In this document: positions 35,861-45,037 of the stretch, piece after piece
Layout: every line of letters starts with the position of its first letter
Numbering within the stretch: the first letter of the stretch is position 1
From: Flavobacterium degerlachei
GTDB lineage: Bacteria; Bacteroidota; Bacteroidia; Flavobacteriales; Flavobacteriaceae
NCBI RefSeq assembly: GCF_900106645.1
Contig: NZ_FNMV01000006.1
Coordinates: 124,001 to 188,000 of the forward strand
Direction: 5' to 3'
Length of the DNA: 64,000 nt
Notes under the pieces: generated by a model
The model's database searches: none
The model's input: only the letters and a program-made list of their open reading frames with translations
Told to the model about the DNA's origin: nothing
Made by a program: the position numbers and the translations under genes

Positions 35861-38800
35861 TTAGAAATTAACGTTCAAACCTAACGTGAAAGTAATTGGT
35901 CGAGGGTATAAATTTTTATCAATACCACCTGAGATCTCTGGGTCTAAGCCATCATAATTAGTTATTACCAAAATATTTTGAGCAGCCAATGTTAATTTAA
36001 CTAACGACGTAGCGTTTTCTTTTTGATTAAAAGTATAACCCACACTTACATTGTCTAACCTAATAAATGAAGCATCTTGTACGTAATAATCAGAGTGCAA
36101 TTGAAAGTTATCTGATTTAGCAAAACCAGTTTCTAAAAGATTAGCAACACCATTGCTTAAATCAGTATTTCTAGTTAAAACATTATTAGCAACTCCTTTA
36201 TTAGAATCGATATTGTTGTAATTGTAATTACCCCATGATCCTCTCCAGTTCATTCCCATATCCCAGTTTTTATAAGATACACTTGTGTTGAATGCATAAA
36301 ACACATCGGCGGCTGGTTTATGAAAACGGTATTTATCATCACTATTAATGATACCATCTTTATTTCTATCAATAAAAACGCCGTCAAGTGGTTTCCCATC
36401 AGCTCCATAAGCTTGCTCATAAACAAAGAATGAACTTGGTGCATAACCTACTTGATGATTTTGAATAGTGTTTCCAGTACCCCCATCAATATCACCTGTA
36501 TCAATTCCTGGTGTGTTTTCTTGAGTAGTTGTTAACTTAGTAATTTTAGAATTTTGAAAAGTAACGTTTCCACCAACAGTCCATTGGAAATTATCATTTC
36601 TCACTGGAATTACTTCTGCAGCTAACTCAAGACCTTTGTTATCAATTGTTCCAACATTGTAGTTGTCTTGATTAGAAAAACCAAAGAAAGACGGGTTGTA
36701 AGTATACAATAACAAATCTTTGGTAATTCTTTGATACGCATCAACACTACCAGTAAATCTATTGTTAAACAATCCAAAATCGACACCTACATTTGCAGTT
36801 GTTGTTTGTTCCCATTTCAAATTACTATTATAAGGTTCCGGTCTATAAGTTGTATAAAATGTATCCCCTAATTGATATTGAGCAGAATTATTAGACGCTA
36901 AATACAAAGGAATAGAAGGATAAAAGCTACCTATATTTTGTTGTCCGGTAATACCCCATCCACCTCTAAGTTTCAAAGCAGAAATACTAGCTACATCTTT
37001 TAAGAAGTTTTCTTCGTTTAATTTCCAACCCAAAGCAACTGCCGGGAAGTTTGACCATCTGAAATCTTCAGTAAATCTTGATGTCCCATCTCTTCTATAA
37101 GATAAGGTTAACAAATATTTATCTGCAATTGTAATGTTAGTTCTTGCAAAGAATGACTGCAAGTTAAGACGTGTTGGTGTAGATAACTCCACATTAGTGA
37201 CACCTCTTTCAACATTGTAAGAAGATTTAGTTTTTGATTCTTTAAAATCTTGATAAGTATAGCCTCCTGTTACATCAAACTGTGTATCAATTGCATCTAC
37301 TTTTTTATTGTAGTTTAAATACAAATCCATCAACTTATTATCACGAGACTCAATGTTTTCATACGTATTACCATATCCTGAACCCGTAAATCCATAACGA
37401 TAATCTGCTGCTGTATCTCCATATCCTCTACCACTCATTTGATCATAACCAAAGTTAGCTACGGCTTTCAATTCTGGTAAAAAATGCAACTTATAGTCAA
37501 ACTGAATGTTTCCAATACTTCTGTAAAAACTACCATAGTTATTTTGTTGCTCGATTTGAGAAACTGGATTAACTCCTGCCAATGGATTTATTTCAGTAGG
37601 AGAAGTTAGCCATTGAAAATAAGTTCCATCAGCATTTCTAACTGGTTGCGAAGGGTCAAAGCTAACCGCTCCACCAATAGCACCACCATTGCTATAATTA
37701 CTTTTTATTACCGATGTATTATTATTGATTTCAATTTTCAAATGTTTATCAAAGAAATTTCCTGTTACATTAGCTCCAAGAGTAGTTCTTTGCATGTTAT
37801 CTCTTCTCAAGATACCATTCAAATTAGCATATCCAACAGAAGCTCTGTACACTACATTATCAACACCACCGCTTAATGCGATATTGTGATCAGTACCTAT
37901 AGCAGTTCTATAAATTTCATCTTGCCAATCTGTATCAGCAGTACCAACAAGTGCCTTTTGAGCATCATTTCCATTAGCAGCAACAAAATCTTTAAATTGT
38001 GTGCTTGATAATGCATCTACTTTTTTAGTAATTTCAGATACTTGAAGATTTCCATTATAAGTTACTTGCAATTCACCTGATTTCCCTTTTTTGGTAGTAA
38101 TAATAATTACCCCGTTAGAAGCACGTGATCCGTAAATAGCTGTCGCTGAAGCGTCTTTTAATACCGAAATCGATTCAATATTATTTTGATTAATAGTTGA
38201 TAATGGATTTTTACCACCTTCAACACCACCACTAGCAACTGGCACACCGTCAATAACATACAAAGGGTCATTACTTGCTGACAATGAAGATCCACTTCTA
38301 ATTCTAATCACTGGATCAACTCCTGGTGAACCACCACCATTAATAATTTGCAATCCAGCCACTTTACCTTGGATCATCTGATCTGCAGAAGTTACTGGCC
38401 CTTTATTAAAATCTTTAGTACTCAATACTGTTACCGAACCTGTTAAATCTTTTTTCTTAACTGTACCGTAACCTACTTGAATCACTACCTCTTTAAGTTG
38501 ATTTGCATCTTCTCCTAAAGAAACAGTTATTGATTTCTGTCCGTTGTAGTTAACAATCGAATTTGTGTATCCTATATAAGAAAAAACGACATTATTCCCT
38601 TTCTTTACATTTGAAATCTGGAATTTTCCGTCAAAATCTGTCGAAACACCATTTGTTGTTCCCTGTATATTTACATTTACTCCTGGAATTGGCTGCCCTG
38701 AAACTTTATCAAGAACAGTCCCATTAAGTGTATTCTGAGCCAGAATACTTAAAGGCAGTAGCAGTAATAAAAATAACAACTTTTTATAAATTGTTTTCAT
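35861..38800 (-). CDS. susC: SusC/RagA family TonB-dependent outer-membrane transporter
   Basis: A 979-residue protein with signal peptide (ends SILAQ). A carboxypeptidase-like domain (about 22-100, NTLNGTVLDKVSGQPIPGVN), the TonB box region and plug (about 115-230) follow, with the SusC-specific DPLYVIDGVPV and the conserved SVLKDASATAIYGSRASNGVIIITTKKG. The barrel ends in PRPITFTLGLNVNF with terminal Phe. It imports maltooligosaccharides handed over by SusD, driven by TonB. It is the first gene of the minus-strand operon. Its leader shares an 18-nt motif with the leader of the sugar symporter gene. Confidence 0.94.
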   Translation of the reverse strand: MKTIYKKLLFLLLLLPLSILAQNTLNGTVLDKVSGQPIPGVNVNIQGTTNGVSTDFDGKFQISNVKKGNNVVFSYIGYTNSIVNYNGQKSITVSLGEDANQLKEVVIQVGYGTVKKKDLTGSVTVLSTKDFNKGPVTSADQMIQGKVAGLQIINGGGSPGVDPVIRIRSGSSLSASNDPLYVIDGVPVASGGVEGGKNPLSTINQNNIESISVLKDASATAIYGSRASNGVIIITTKKGKSGELQVTYNGNLQVSEITKKVDALSSTQFKDFVAANGNDAQKALVGTADTDWQDEIYRTAIGTDHNIALSGGVDNVVYRASVGYANLNGILRRDNMQRTTLGANVTGNFFDKHLKIEINNNTSVIKSNYSNGGAIGGAVSFDPSQPVRNADGTYFQWLTSPTEINPLAGVNPVSQIEQQNNYGSFYRSIGNIQFDYKLHFLPELKAVANFGYDQMSGRGYGDTAADYRYGFTGSGYGNTYENIESRDNKLMDLYLNYNKKVDAIDTQFDVTGGYTYQDFKESKTKSSYNVERGVTNVELSTPTRLNLQSFFARTNITIADKYLLTLSYRRDGTSRFTEDFRWSNFPAVALGWKLNEENFLKDVASISALKLRGGWGITGQQNIGSFYPSIPLYLASNNSAQYQLGDTFYTTYRPEPYNSNLKWEQTTTANVGVDFGLFNNRFTGSVDAYQRITKDLLLYTYNPSFFGFSNQDNYNVGTIDNKGLELAAEVIPVRNDNFQWTVGGNVTFQNSKITKLTTTQENTPGIDTGDIDGGTGNTIQNHQVGYAPSSFFVYEQAYGADGKPLDGVFIDRNKDGIINSDDKYRFHKPAADVFYAFNTSVSYKNWDMGMNWRGSWGNYNYNNIDSNKGVANNVLTRNTDLSNGVANLLETGFAKSDNFQLHSDYYVQDASFIRLDNVSVGYTFNQKENATSLVKLTLAAQNILVITNYDGLDPEISGGIDKNLYPRPITFTLGLNVNF

Positions 38801-38833
38801 ACTTTTTGTTTAAATTAATTTGATTTTAGTGAA

Positions 38834-38851
38834 TTTTACTCTTACTTCGAA
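38834..38851. promoter_or_regulatory. shared sus-locus motif, copy 1 (susC leader)
   Basis: TTTTACTCTTACTTCGAA on the plus strand, 34 nt upstream of the susC start codon. Seventeen of 18 bases equal those at 40250-40267 ahead of the sugar symporter. A candidate binding site for a locus regulator. Confidence 0.45.
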
Positions 38852-38963
38852 TGCTAAATTTATGTAAATATTAACACCTTCGACAAAGACATTTTTTAAT
38901 AGAGTTACGAAAACGTAATAGTGTTGAAAACTTTCTATTTTATGTAAATTTTTAAGGCATAAA

Positions 38964-38994
38964 TTGCCATAAGTAAAAACAAATTATATCTTTA
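38964..38994 (+). promoter_or_regulatory. possible promoter of the LacI gene
   Basis: TTG at 38964-38966, a 20-nt spacer, then TATCTTTA at 38987-38994 (last base differs from TAnnTTTG). The LacI start codon lies 32 nt further. Confidence 0.4.
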
Positions 38995-39026
38995 TTACGA
39001 AAATAATTATTATCAATATCACAATT

Positions 39027-40052
39027 ATGAAAAGGAAAGTAACGCTCAAACAAATTGCAAAAGAACTTGATGTTTCCATTTCAACTGTATCAAAATCTCT
39101 CCGAAATAGTTCAGAAATTGGAGAGGAAACTAGACTAAAAGTTCAGGCATTTGCCAAATTTTATAATTACAAACCCAACAATATTGCCCTTAGTTTAAAA
39201 AATAGAAAAACAAAAACAATAGGGATCATTATCCCTGAAATTGTGCATCATTTTTTCTCCACAGTAATTAACGGTATAGAGCAGGTTGCTAATGAACACG
39301 GATACAGTGTTATCATATGCTTATCAGACGACTCCTTTGATAAAGAGGTTCTTAATATGGAGATGCTAGCTAATGGTAGCATTGACGGATTCATCATGTC
39401 ACTATCAAAAGAAACACAGTTCAAGGGAGACTTCCATCATATTACAGAAGTAATAGACCAAGGAATGCCTGTCGTTATGTTTGATAGGGTAACCAATGAA
39501 ATCCTATGCGACAAAGTGATTATTGATGACAAACAAGCCGCCTATGAAGCGGTTCAAAGCCTAATAGATAAAGGACGAAAGAAAATTGCCCTTGTCACCA
39601 CAGTTGATTATGTGAGTGTAGGTAAGCTCCGCACGGACGGCTATATCAAGGCATTATTAGATAATGACATCCCTTTTAACGAAAATCTCATCATTAAAAT
39701 TGAAGATGTTGACACCTGCGAAATAATAATTGGGAAATTATTAGAAGACAAAGCCATCGATGCCGTTTTTGCAGTAAACGAACTTTTTGCAGTAACCATA
39801 ATTAAAACTGCTAACAAAATAGGGCTTAACGTCCCTAAAGACTTGGCAGTAATCGCTTTTACGGATGGAATCATTTCAAAATACTCCACTCCTACTATTA
39901 CCACCGTAAGTCAAAGCGGTATAAAAATGGGGAATAGAGCAGCAAAGATGCTAATTGATCGATTAGAAGCAGAAAACGAAGAACAGGAAGATGAAAATTA
40001 TACAACAGAAGTAATTGAGACTCATTTGATAGAAAGGGAGTCTACCTATTAA
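39027..40052 (+). CDS. LacI/GalR family transcriptional regulator
   Basis: A 341-residue regulator. The N-terminal helix-turn-helix VTLKQIAKELDVSISTVSKSL (about 4-24) and hinge helix PNNIALSLKN lead into a periplasmic-binding-protein-like effector domain starting TKTIGIIIPEIVHHFFSTVI. EVIETHLIERES near the end is typical. It is divergent from susC and precedes the sugar symporter, so it probably responds to maltose or a derivative and controls one or both flanking operons. It is not the membrane-bound SusR of Bacteroides thetaiotaomicron, so control differs from that model. Confidence 0.92.
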   Translation: MKRKVTLKQIAKELDVSISTVSKSLRNSSEIGEETRLKVQAFAKFYNYKPNNIALSLKNRKTKTIGIIIPEIVHHFFSTVINGIEQVANEHGYSVIICLSDDSFDKEVLNMEMLANGSIDGFIMSLSKETQFKGDFHHITEVIDQGMPVVMFDRVTNEILCDKVIIDDKQAAYEAVQSLIDKGRKKIALVTTVDYVSVGKLRTDGYIKALLDNDIPFNENLIIKIEDVDTCEIIIGKLLEDKAIDAVFAVNELFAVTIIKTANKIGLNVPKDLAVIAFTDGIISKYSTPTITTVSQSGIKMGNRAAKMLIDRLEAENEEQEDENYTTEVIETHLIERESTY

Positions 40053-40325
40053 GGTTTGAATAAAGAAGCAAGAGTAAAAAAGGGAGAATAGGTTTTTATC
40101 AGATCACATTTTACAGTTCAAACCGCTGACTTCTAACTTTTTTTCCTACTTAATTCATTACTACAACCTTGTAGTGAAAAATGTTTCCCAGTTTTTGTTT
40201 GCAAAAATAAAAACTGTGAAATAAATTTTTATATTTACCCTATCAAAGCTTTTACTTTTACTTCGAAAAACAAGTAGGTTTTGATAAGCATCGCGCTTAT
40301 CGTATTAATTATTTAAATTACGATA
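40053..40325. promoter_or_regulatory. leader of the maltose utilisation operon: palindromes and shared motif
   Basis: A 273-bp gap without genes. It contains ACTACAA-CC-TTGTAGT (40170-40185), TTTTACTTTTACTTCGAA (40250-40267, shared with the susC leader) and GATAAGC-ATCGC-GCTTATC (40283-40301). Any of these may be a LacI-family operator or, for the last, a leader hairpin. A TATATTTA at 40230 could be a -7 box but lacks a well-spaced TTG. Confidence 0.5.
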
Positions 40326-41855
40326 ATGGAAAAGCGTAAATTAAGTTTCTGGCAAATTTGGAACATGAGTTTCGGATTTCTGGGAATTCAAATGGGTTTT
40401 GCCTTGCAAAATTCTAATGTCAGCAGAATATTTCAAACTTTAGGCGCTAACATTGACGACATCCCTATTTTATGGGTTGCTGCTCCTATGACTGGTTTAA
40501 TTATCCAACCAATTATTGGCTATTTTTCTGATAGAACCTGGACAAAATTAGGACGAAGAAAACCTTATTTTTTAGCAGGAGCAATTTTAGCTTCAGCTGC
40601 CTTATTTATAATGCCTAATTCACCTGCCCTATGGATTGCAGCAGGAATGTTATGGATTATGGATGCTTCCATTAATGTTTCTATGGAACCGTTTCGTGCT
40701 TTTGTTGGAGATAATCTTCCAGAAAAGCAACGTACCATGGGATTTGCCATGCAAAGTTTTTTCATTGGTATTGGTGCTTACTTTGCGTCAAAATTACCTT
40801 TGATTTTTACTCATTTAGGCGTTGAAAACACAGCTCCACTTGGTATTATTCCTGACTCAGTTAAATACTCCTTCTATTTTGGTGGAATTGTATTTATCAT
40901 TACTGTGCTTTGGACTGTAATTACATCTAAAGAATATTCTCCAGAAGAATTAGCCGCTTTTGAAAAACACAAGGAAACTACTTTTATAAAAGAAGAACAT
41001 TCGGCAGATTGGTTTGCTTCTAATGGGAAATCTCATTTAATGAAGGGAATCCTATTTCTAATTGTAAGTGCACTTTTTTCGTTTGTCATCTACAATTTTG
41101 ATCTAAAGAAAGATTTATACGTCTTATCACTTGGACTAATTGGTTTAGGTGGATTAGCAATGCTGGTTTCCGGGTTAATGCAGAAGGCAAACAATACCGA
41201 AAATGGTTTCGTAACTATTATGAACGATTTTCAGTTTATGCCTAAAATCATGAAACAATTGGCTTGGGTTCAATTCTTTTCTTGGTTTGCACTTTTCTCT
41301 ATGTGGATTTATACCACCCTAGCCGTGACACAACACATTTATGGCACAACAGATACAACATCTGAAGCCTACAATACTGGTGCCAATCAAGTAGGTGAAA
41401 TGTTTGCCAATTATAATCTAATTGCTGCAATCGCTTCTTTTTTACTTCCATTATTAGCAAAATATACGAGCCGAAAATTCACACACTTTGTCGCGCTAGT
41501 CTGTGGAGGACTCGGACTTATATCTGTTTATTTCATTACTGAACCCACGGCATTCACAATGGAATGGCTTCCAATGATTGGTGTTGGAATCGCTTGGGCA
41601 AGTATTTTATCAATACCCTACGCCATGTTATCTGGCTCACTGCCATCTAACAAAATGGGCTATTACATGGGAGTTTTCAACTTCTTTATCGTAATCCCTC
41701 AATTAGTTGCTGCATCCATTTTAGGATTTTTAGTTTCTAAATTTTTTGACAACGAACCCATCTATGCACTTTTGATTGGTGGAGCATCCATGATTCTAGC
41801 CGGAATTATCGCTCTTACCATTAATGACGAAACAAAAATTACAGTAAATGAATAA
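40326..41855 (+). CDS. MFS sugar symporter (SLC45/GPH-like), probable maltose transporter
   Basis: A 509-residue inner-membrane protein with 12 helices. WQIWNMSFGFLGIQMGFALQNSNVSRIFQTLG at the start, IQPIIGYFSDRTWTKLGRRKPYFLAGA (the loop 2-3 motif) and MEPFRAFVGDNLPEKQRTMGFAMQS mark the group of proton-coupled sucrose/maltose carriers. It is the first gene after LacI, overlapping pgmB by 8 bp. The phosphorylase that follows makes maltose the likely cargo; short maltodextrins are also possible. Confidence 0.88.
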   Translation: MEKRKLSFWQIWNMSFGFLGIQMGFALQNSNVSRIFQTLGANIDDIPILWVAAPMTGLIIQPIIGYFSDRTWTKLGRRKPYFLAGAILASAALFIMPNSPALWIAAGMLWIMDASINVSMEPFRAFVGDNLPEKQRTMGFAMQSFFIGIGAYFASKLPLIFTHLGVENTAPLGIIPDSVKYSFYFGGIVFIITVLWTVITSKEYSPEELAAFEKHKETTFIKEEHSADWFASNGKSHLMKGILFLIVSALFSFVIYNFDLKKDLYVLSLGLIGLGGLAMLVSGLMQKANNTENGFVTIMNDFQFMPKIMKQLAWVQFFSWFALFSMWIYTTLAVTQHIYGTTDTTSEAYNTGANQVGEMFANYNLIAAIASFLLPLLAKYTSRKFTHFVALVCGGLGLISVYFITEPTAFTMEWLPMIGVGIAWASILSIPYAMLSGSLPSNKMGYYMGVFNFFIVIPQLVAASILGFLVSKFFDNEPIYALLIGGASMILAGIIALTINDETKITVNE

Positions 41856-42504
41856 GAAAGCATTCATCTTTGACCTTGACGGAGTAATAGTAGATACTGC
41901 CCGATACCATTATTTAGCTTGGCAGAAAATAGCCCAGGAATTAAATATAGATTTCACACTCGAACACAACGAACTTTTAAAAGGAGTAAGCCGCGTGCGC
42001 TCTCTTGATATCATTTTAGAATTAGGAAAAGTAGAAGCTTCGCAAGAAGACAAAAACAAATGGCTAATTCAAAAAAATGAAGAATACCTATCCTATTTAG
42101 TGGATATGGACCAAAGCGAAATTTTACCAGGAGTCATGCCTGTGTTAAAATATTTGAAAGAGAAAAATCAAGCTATTGCATTAGGTTCAGCAAGTAAAAA
42201 TGCAAGACCTATTTTGGAGAAAACGGGCATCATGCAATACTTTGACGTTATCGTTGATGGAAATGATGTTACCAATGCAAAACCAGATCCTGAAGTTTTC
42301 CTGATTGCAGCTAAATTATTAGGAGCAAAACCAGAAGACGCTATCGTTTTTGAAGATTCGGTTGCAGGAGTTCAAGCAGCTAATATTGGAAAAATGACAA
42401 GCATCGGAATTGGAGAAGAAAAAACATTACACGAAGCAAAATATATTTATCCGGATTTTACCCATATAGATATGCGTTTCATTGAAGGACTAATTAATAA
42501 ATAA
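41848..42504 (+). CDS. pgmB: beta-phosphoglucomutase (HAD superfamily)
   Basis: A 218-residue HAD phosphotransferase that converts beta-glucose-1-phosphate to glucose-6-phosphate. The nucleophile and acid/base are Asp9 and Asp11 in FIFDLDGVIVDTARYHYLAW, the cap has KGVSRVRSLDIIL, motif II is LGSASKNARPILE, and motif III/IV is KPDPEVFLIAAKLLG with VFEDSVAGVQAANIG. Its start lies inside the symporter gene's last codons. It handles the beta-anomer released by the inverting maltose phosphorylase encoded next, which ordinary phosphoglucomutases cannot use. Confidence 0.94.
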   Translation: MNKKAFIFDLDGVIVDTARYHYLAWQKIAQELNIDFTLEHNELLKGVSRVRSLDIILELGKVEASQEDKNKWLIQKNEEYLSYLVDMDQSEILPGVMPVLKYLKEKNQAIALGSASKNARPILEKTGIMQYFDVIVDGNDVTNAKPDPEVFLIAAKLLGAKPEDAIVFEDSVAGVQAANIGKMTSIGIGEEKTLHEAKYIYPDFTHIDMRFIEGLINK

Positions 42505-42608
42505 ACAGATAGAATAAAAAGAAACAAGAGGTTATAGAAACAGTCGTCCATTTCAACAACTGTAAACTTCTAAACCTGATGCTTTTTAAACTTTAAACAA
42601 AAGAAAGA

Positions 42609-44918
42609 ATGAACCAAGATTATATAAAACCAGACAATTGGTCCATCATTGAAGAGGGATTTGATGCAGAAAGTGTAAAGTCATCTGAAAGTCTTTTTAG
42701 CATCGGAAACGGCGCTATGGGACAACGTGCAAACTTCGAAGAAAGTTACACCGGAAAAACTTTTCAAGGAAGTTATATCGCAGGAATCTACTACCCAGAC
42801 AAGACTAAAGTGGGCTGGTGGAAAAATGGATACCCTGAATATTTTGCAAAAGTTTTAAATGCACCAAACTGGATTGGAATCGACATTGAAATAAATGGCG
42901 AGAATTTAGACATGAATGCTTGTACTGAAGTCACAGACTTCCGTCGTGAATTGAACATGAAAGAGGGTTGGTACAACCGTTCTTTTAATGCAAAAATGAA
43001 AAACGGAACAGAAATCGCTGTTAATGTAACTCGTTTCTTGTCTATAACTTTGGATGAAGTTGGGATCATTAATTATGAAATCACACCTTTAAACAAGGAT
43101 GCTAAAATAGTATACAAACCTTATATTGATGCTGGAGTTACGAATGAGGATGCTAACTGGGATGAAAAATTCTGGGAACCTCTTGAAGTAAAACATACCG
43201 GTAATGAAGCTTTCGTTACAGCGCAAACTTTTAAGACTCATTTTAAGGTCACTACTTTTATGCAAAATAGCGTATTAGAAAATGGCCGCAATTTAAATCT
43301 TTCCCCAGCGAATTTTGACACTACAACTGATAAAATTCAAAGTAGTTATGATGTAATTGTAGGTCAAGGAAAAAAATCATCTATTCAAAAAATAGGAGGA
43401 TATACCGTTTCCTTAAATCATACTAACACACTAACAGCTGCTGAAAAGGTTATCCAATCAGCATTAGCAAAAGGATACGATCAATTATTACAAGATCAGA
43501 TTGATGCTTGGGCAAAAATCTGGGAAATGTCAGACATTACGATTGATGGTGACGTAAAAGCACAGCAAGGAATCCGTTTCAATATTTTTCAGTTAAACCA
43601 AACTTATTTAGGTAAGGACAGTCGTTTAAATATTGGGCCAAAAGGATTTACAGGCGAGAAATATGGTGGTTCTACTTATTGGGACACTGAAGCATATTGC
43701 ATTCCGTTTTACATGGCTACCAAAGATCAGGAAGTAGCACGAAATCTATTGACGTACCGATACAATCATTTGGAAAAAGCCATCGAGAATGCTGAGAAAA
43801 ATCTTGGTTTCAAAGACGGAGCAGCATTATACCCAATGGTTACCATGAATGGTGAGGAATGTCATAATGAATGGGAAATTACCCATGAAGAAATTCACAG
43901 AAATGGTGCTATTGCTTTTGCCATATTCAATTACTACCGCTTCACTGGCGACTACTCTTACATTCCTGAGAAAGGATTGGAAGTCTTAATTGGAATTGCA
44001 CGTTTTTGGCATCAAAGAGCCAACTTCTCGAAAGACAAAAATCAATATGTTATTCTGGGAGTTACAGGACCTAACGAATACGAAAATAACATCAATAATA
44101 ATTTCTATACGAACTACATTGCAAAATGGTGTATTGATTATACCTATGAGCAAATTCAGAAAGTGTCTTTGGAATTCCCATCAGATCACAAACGAATTAT
44201 TGAAAAAGTAAAACTGGCAGAAACGGAACTTCAAGAATGGAAAAAAGTTGCTGACAACATGTATTTTCCAAAATCGGAAGAACTAGGTGTTTATTTACAG
44301 CAAGACGGATTCTTGGACAAGGATTTAGTTCCAGTAAAAGATTTAGATCCGGCACAACGACCAATTAACCAAAAATGGTCTTGGGATAGAGTTTTACGTT
44401 CTCCTTATATAAAACAGGCCGATGTGCTACAGTGCTTCTATTTCTTTGAAGAGCATTTCACTAAAGAAGAATTGAAACGCAATTTTGAATTCTACGAATC
44501 ATTTACCGTTCATGAAAGTTCACTTTCTCCTTGCGTACACTCTATACAAGCAGCGGCACTTGACAAAATGGATATGGCCTATACTTTTTACTTGAGAACA
44601 TCCCGTTTAGATCTGGATGACTACAATAAAGAAGTTGAAGAAGGTTGTCATATTACCTCTATGGCAGGAACATGGATGAGTATCGTTGAAGGATTTGGTG
44701 GAATGCGTGTAAAAAATAATAAATTACACTTCTCTCCAAAAATTCCAAAGGAATGGAAAGCGTATTCGTTTAAAATCAATTTTAGAGGTCAGATTCTAAA
44801 AGTAGATATCAATCATTATGAAACAGCTTTTTCAGTTGATGGAACCGAGGACTTGACAATTGTAGTAAACAATAATGCAGTTGTCGTATCTCCATACAAT
44901 ACAGTTACCGTAAAATAA
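42609..44918 (+). CDS. malP: GH65 maltose phosphorylase
   Basis: A 769-residue family 65 glycoside hydrolase. Its N-terminal beta-sandwich begins at LFSIGNGAMGQRANFEESYTG; the (alpha/alpha)6 barrel holds YWDTEAYCIPFY and the ECHNEWEITHEEIHRNG segment (about 417-433) with the proton donor; HESSLSPCVHS is the phosphate loop. The reaction is maltose plus phosphate to glucose plus beta-glucose-1-phosphate. Kojibiose and trehalose phosphorylases share the fold, but neighbouring amylases and pgmB make maltose the best guess. There is no signal peptide. The gene follows pgmB after 104 bp and is followed by a hairpin. Confidence 0.9.
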   Translation: MNQDYIKPDNWSIIEEGFDAESVKSSESLFSIGNGAMGQRANFEESYTGKTFQGSYIAGIYYPDKTKVGWWKNGYPEYFAKVLNAPNWIGIDIEINGENLDMNACTEVTDFRRELNMKEGWYNRSFNAKMKNGTEIAVNVTRFLSITLDEVGIINYEITPLNKDAKIVYKPYIDAGVTNEDANWDEKFWEPLEVKHTGNEAFVTAQTFKTHFKVTTFMQNSVLENGRNLNLSPANFDTTTDKIQSSYDVIVGQGKKSSIQKIGGYTVSLNHTNTLTAAEKVIQSALAKGYDQLLQDQIDAWAKIWEMSDITIDGDVKAQQGIRFNIFQLNQTYLGKDSRLNIGPKGFTGEKYGGSTYWDTEAYCIPFYMATKDQEVARNLLTYRYNHLEKAIENAEKNLGFKDGAALYPMVTMNGEECHNEWEITHEEIHRNGAIAFAIFNYYRFTGDYSYIPEKGLEVLIGIARFWHQRANFSKDKNQYVILGVTGPNEYENNINNNFYTNYIAKWCIDYTYEQIQKVSLEFPSDHKRIIEKVKLAETELQEWKKVADNMYFPKSEELGVYLQQDGFLDKDLVPVKDLDPAQRPINQKWSWDRVLRSPYIKQADVLQCFYFFEEHFTKEELKRNFEFYESFTVHESSLSPCVHSIQAAALDKMDMAYTFYLRTSRLDLDDYNKEVEEGCHITSMAGTWMSIVEGFGGMRVKNNKLHFSPKIPKEWKAYSFKINFRGQILKVDINHYETAFSVDGTEDLTIVVNNNAVVVSPYNTVTVK

Positions 44919-44975
44919 ATTAATTGTAAAGAACTTGTAGCCAATTCTTTCTTTTATAAGGCCGTTAAAGCCAAC

Positions 44976-45006
44976 AAACAATCCCAATTTTTAATTGGGA
45001 TTGTTT
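44976..45006 (+). terminator. hairpin after the maltose phosphorylase gene
   Basis: AAACAATCCCAATT (44976-44989) pairs over 14 bp with AATTGGGATTGTTT (44993-45006) around TTT. The T tract after it is short, so it may terminate only part of the transcripts before the next amylase gene. Confidence 0.65.
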
Positions 45007-45037
45007 ACTTAAACAAAAACGGAATTAAAAAATATTA

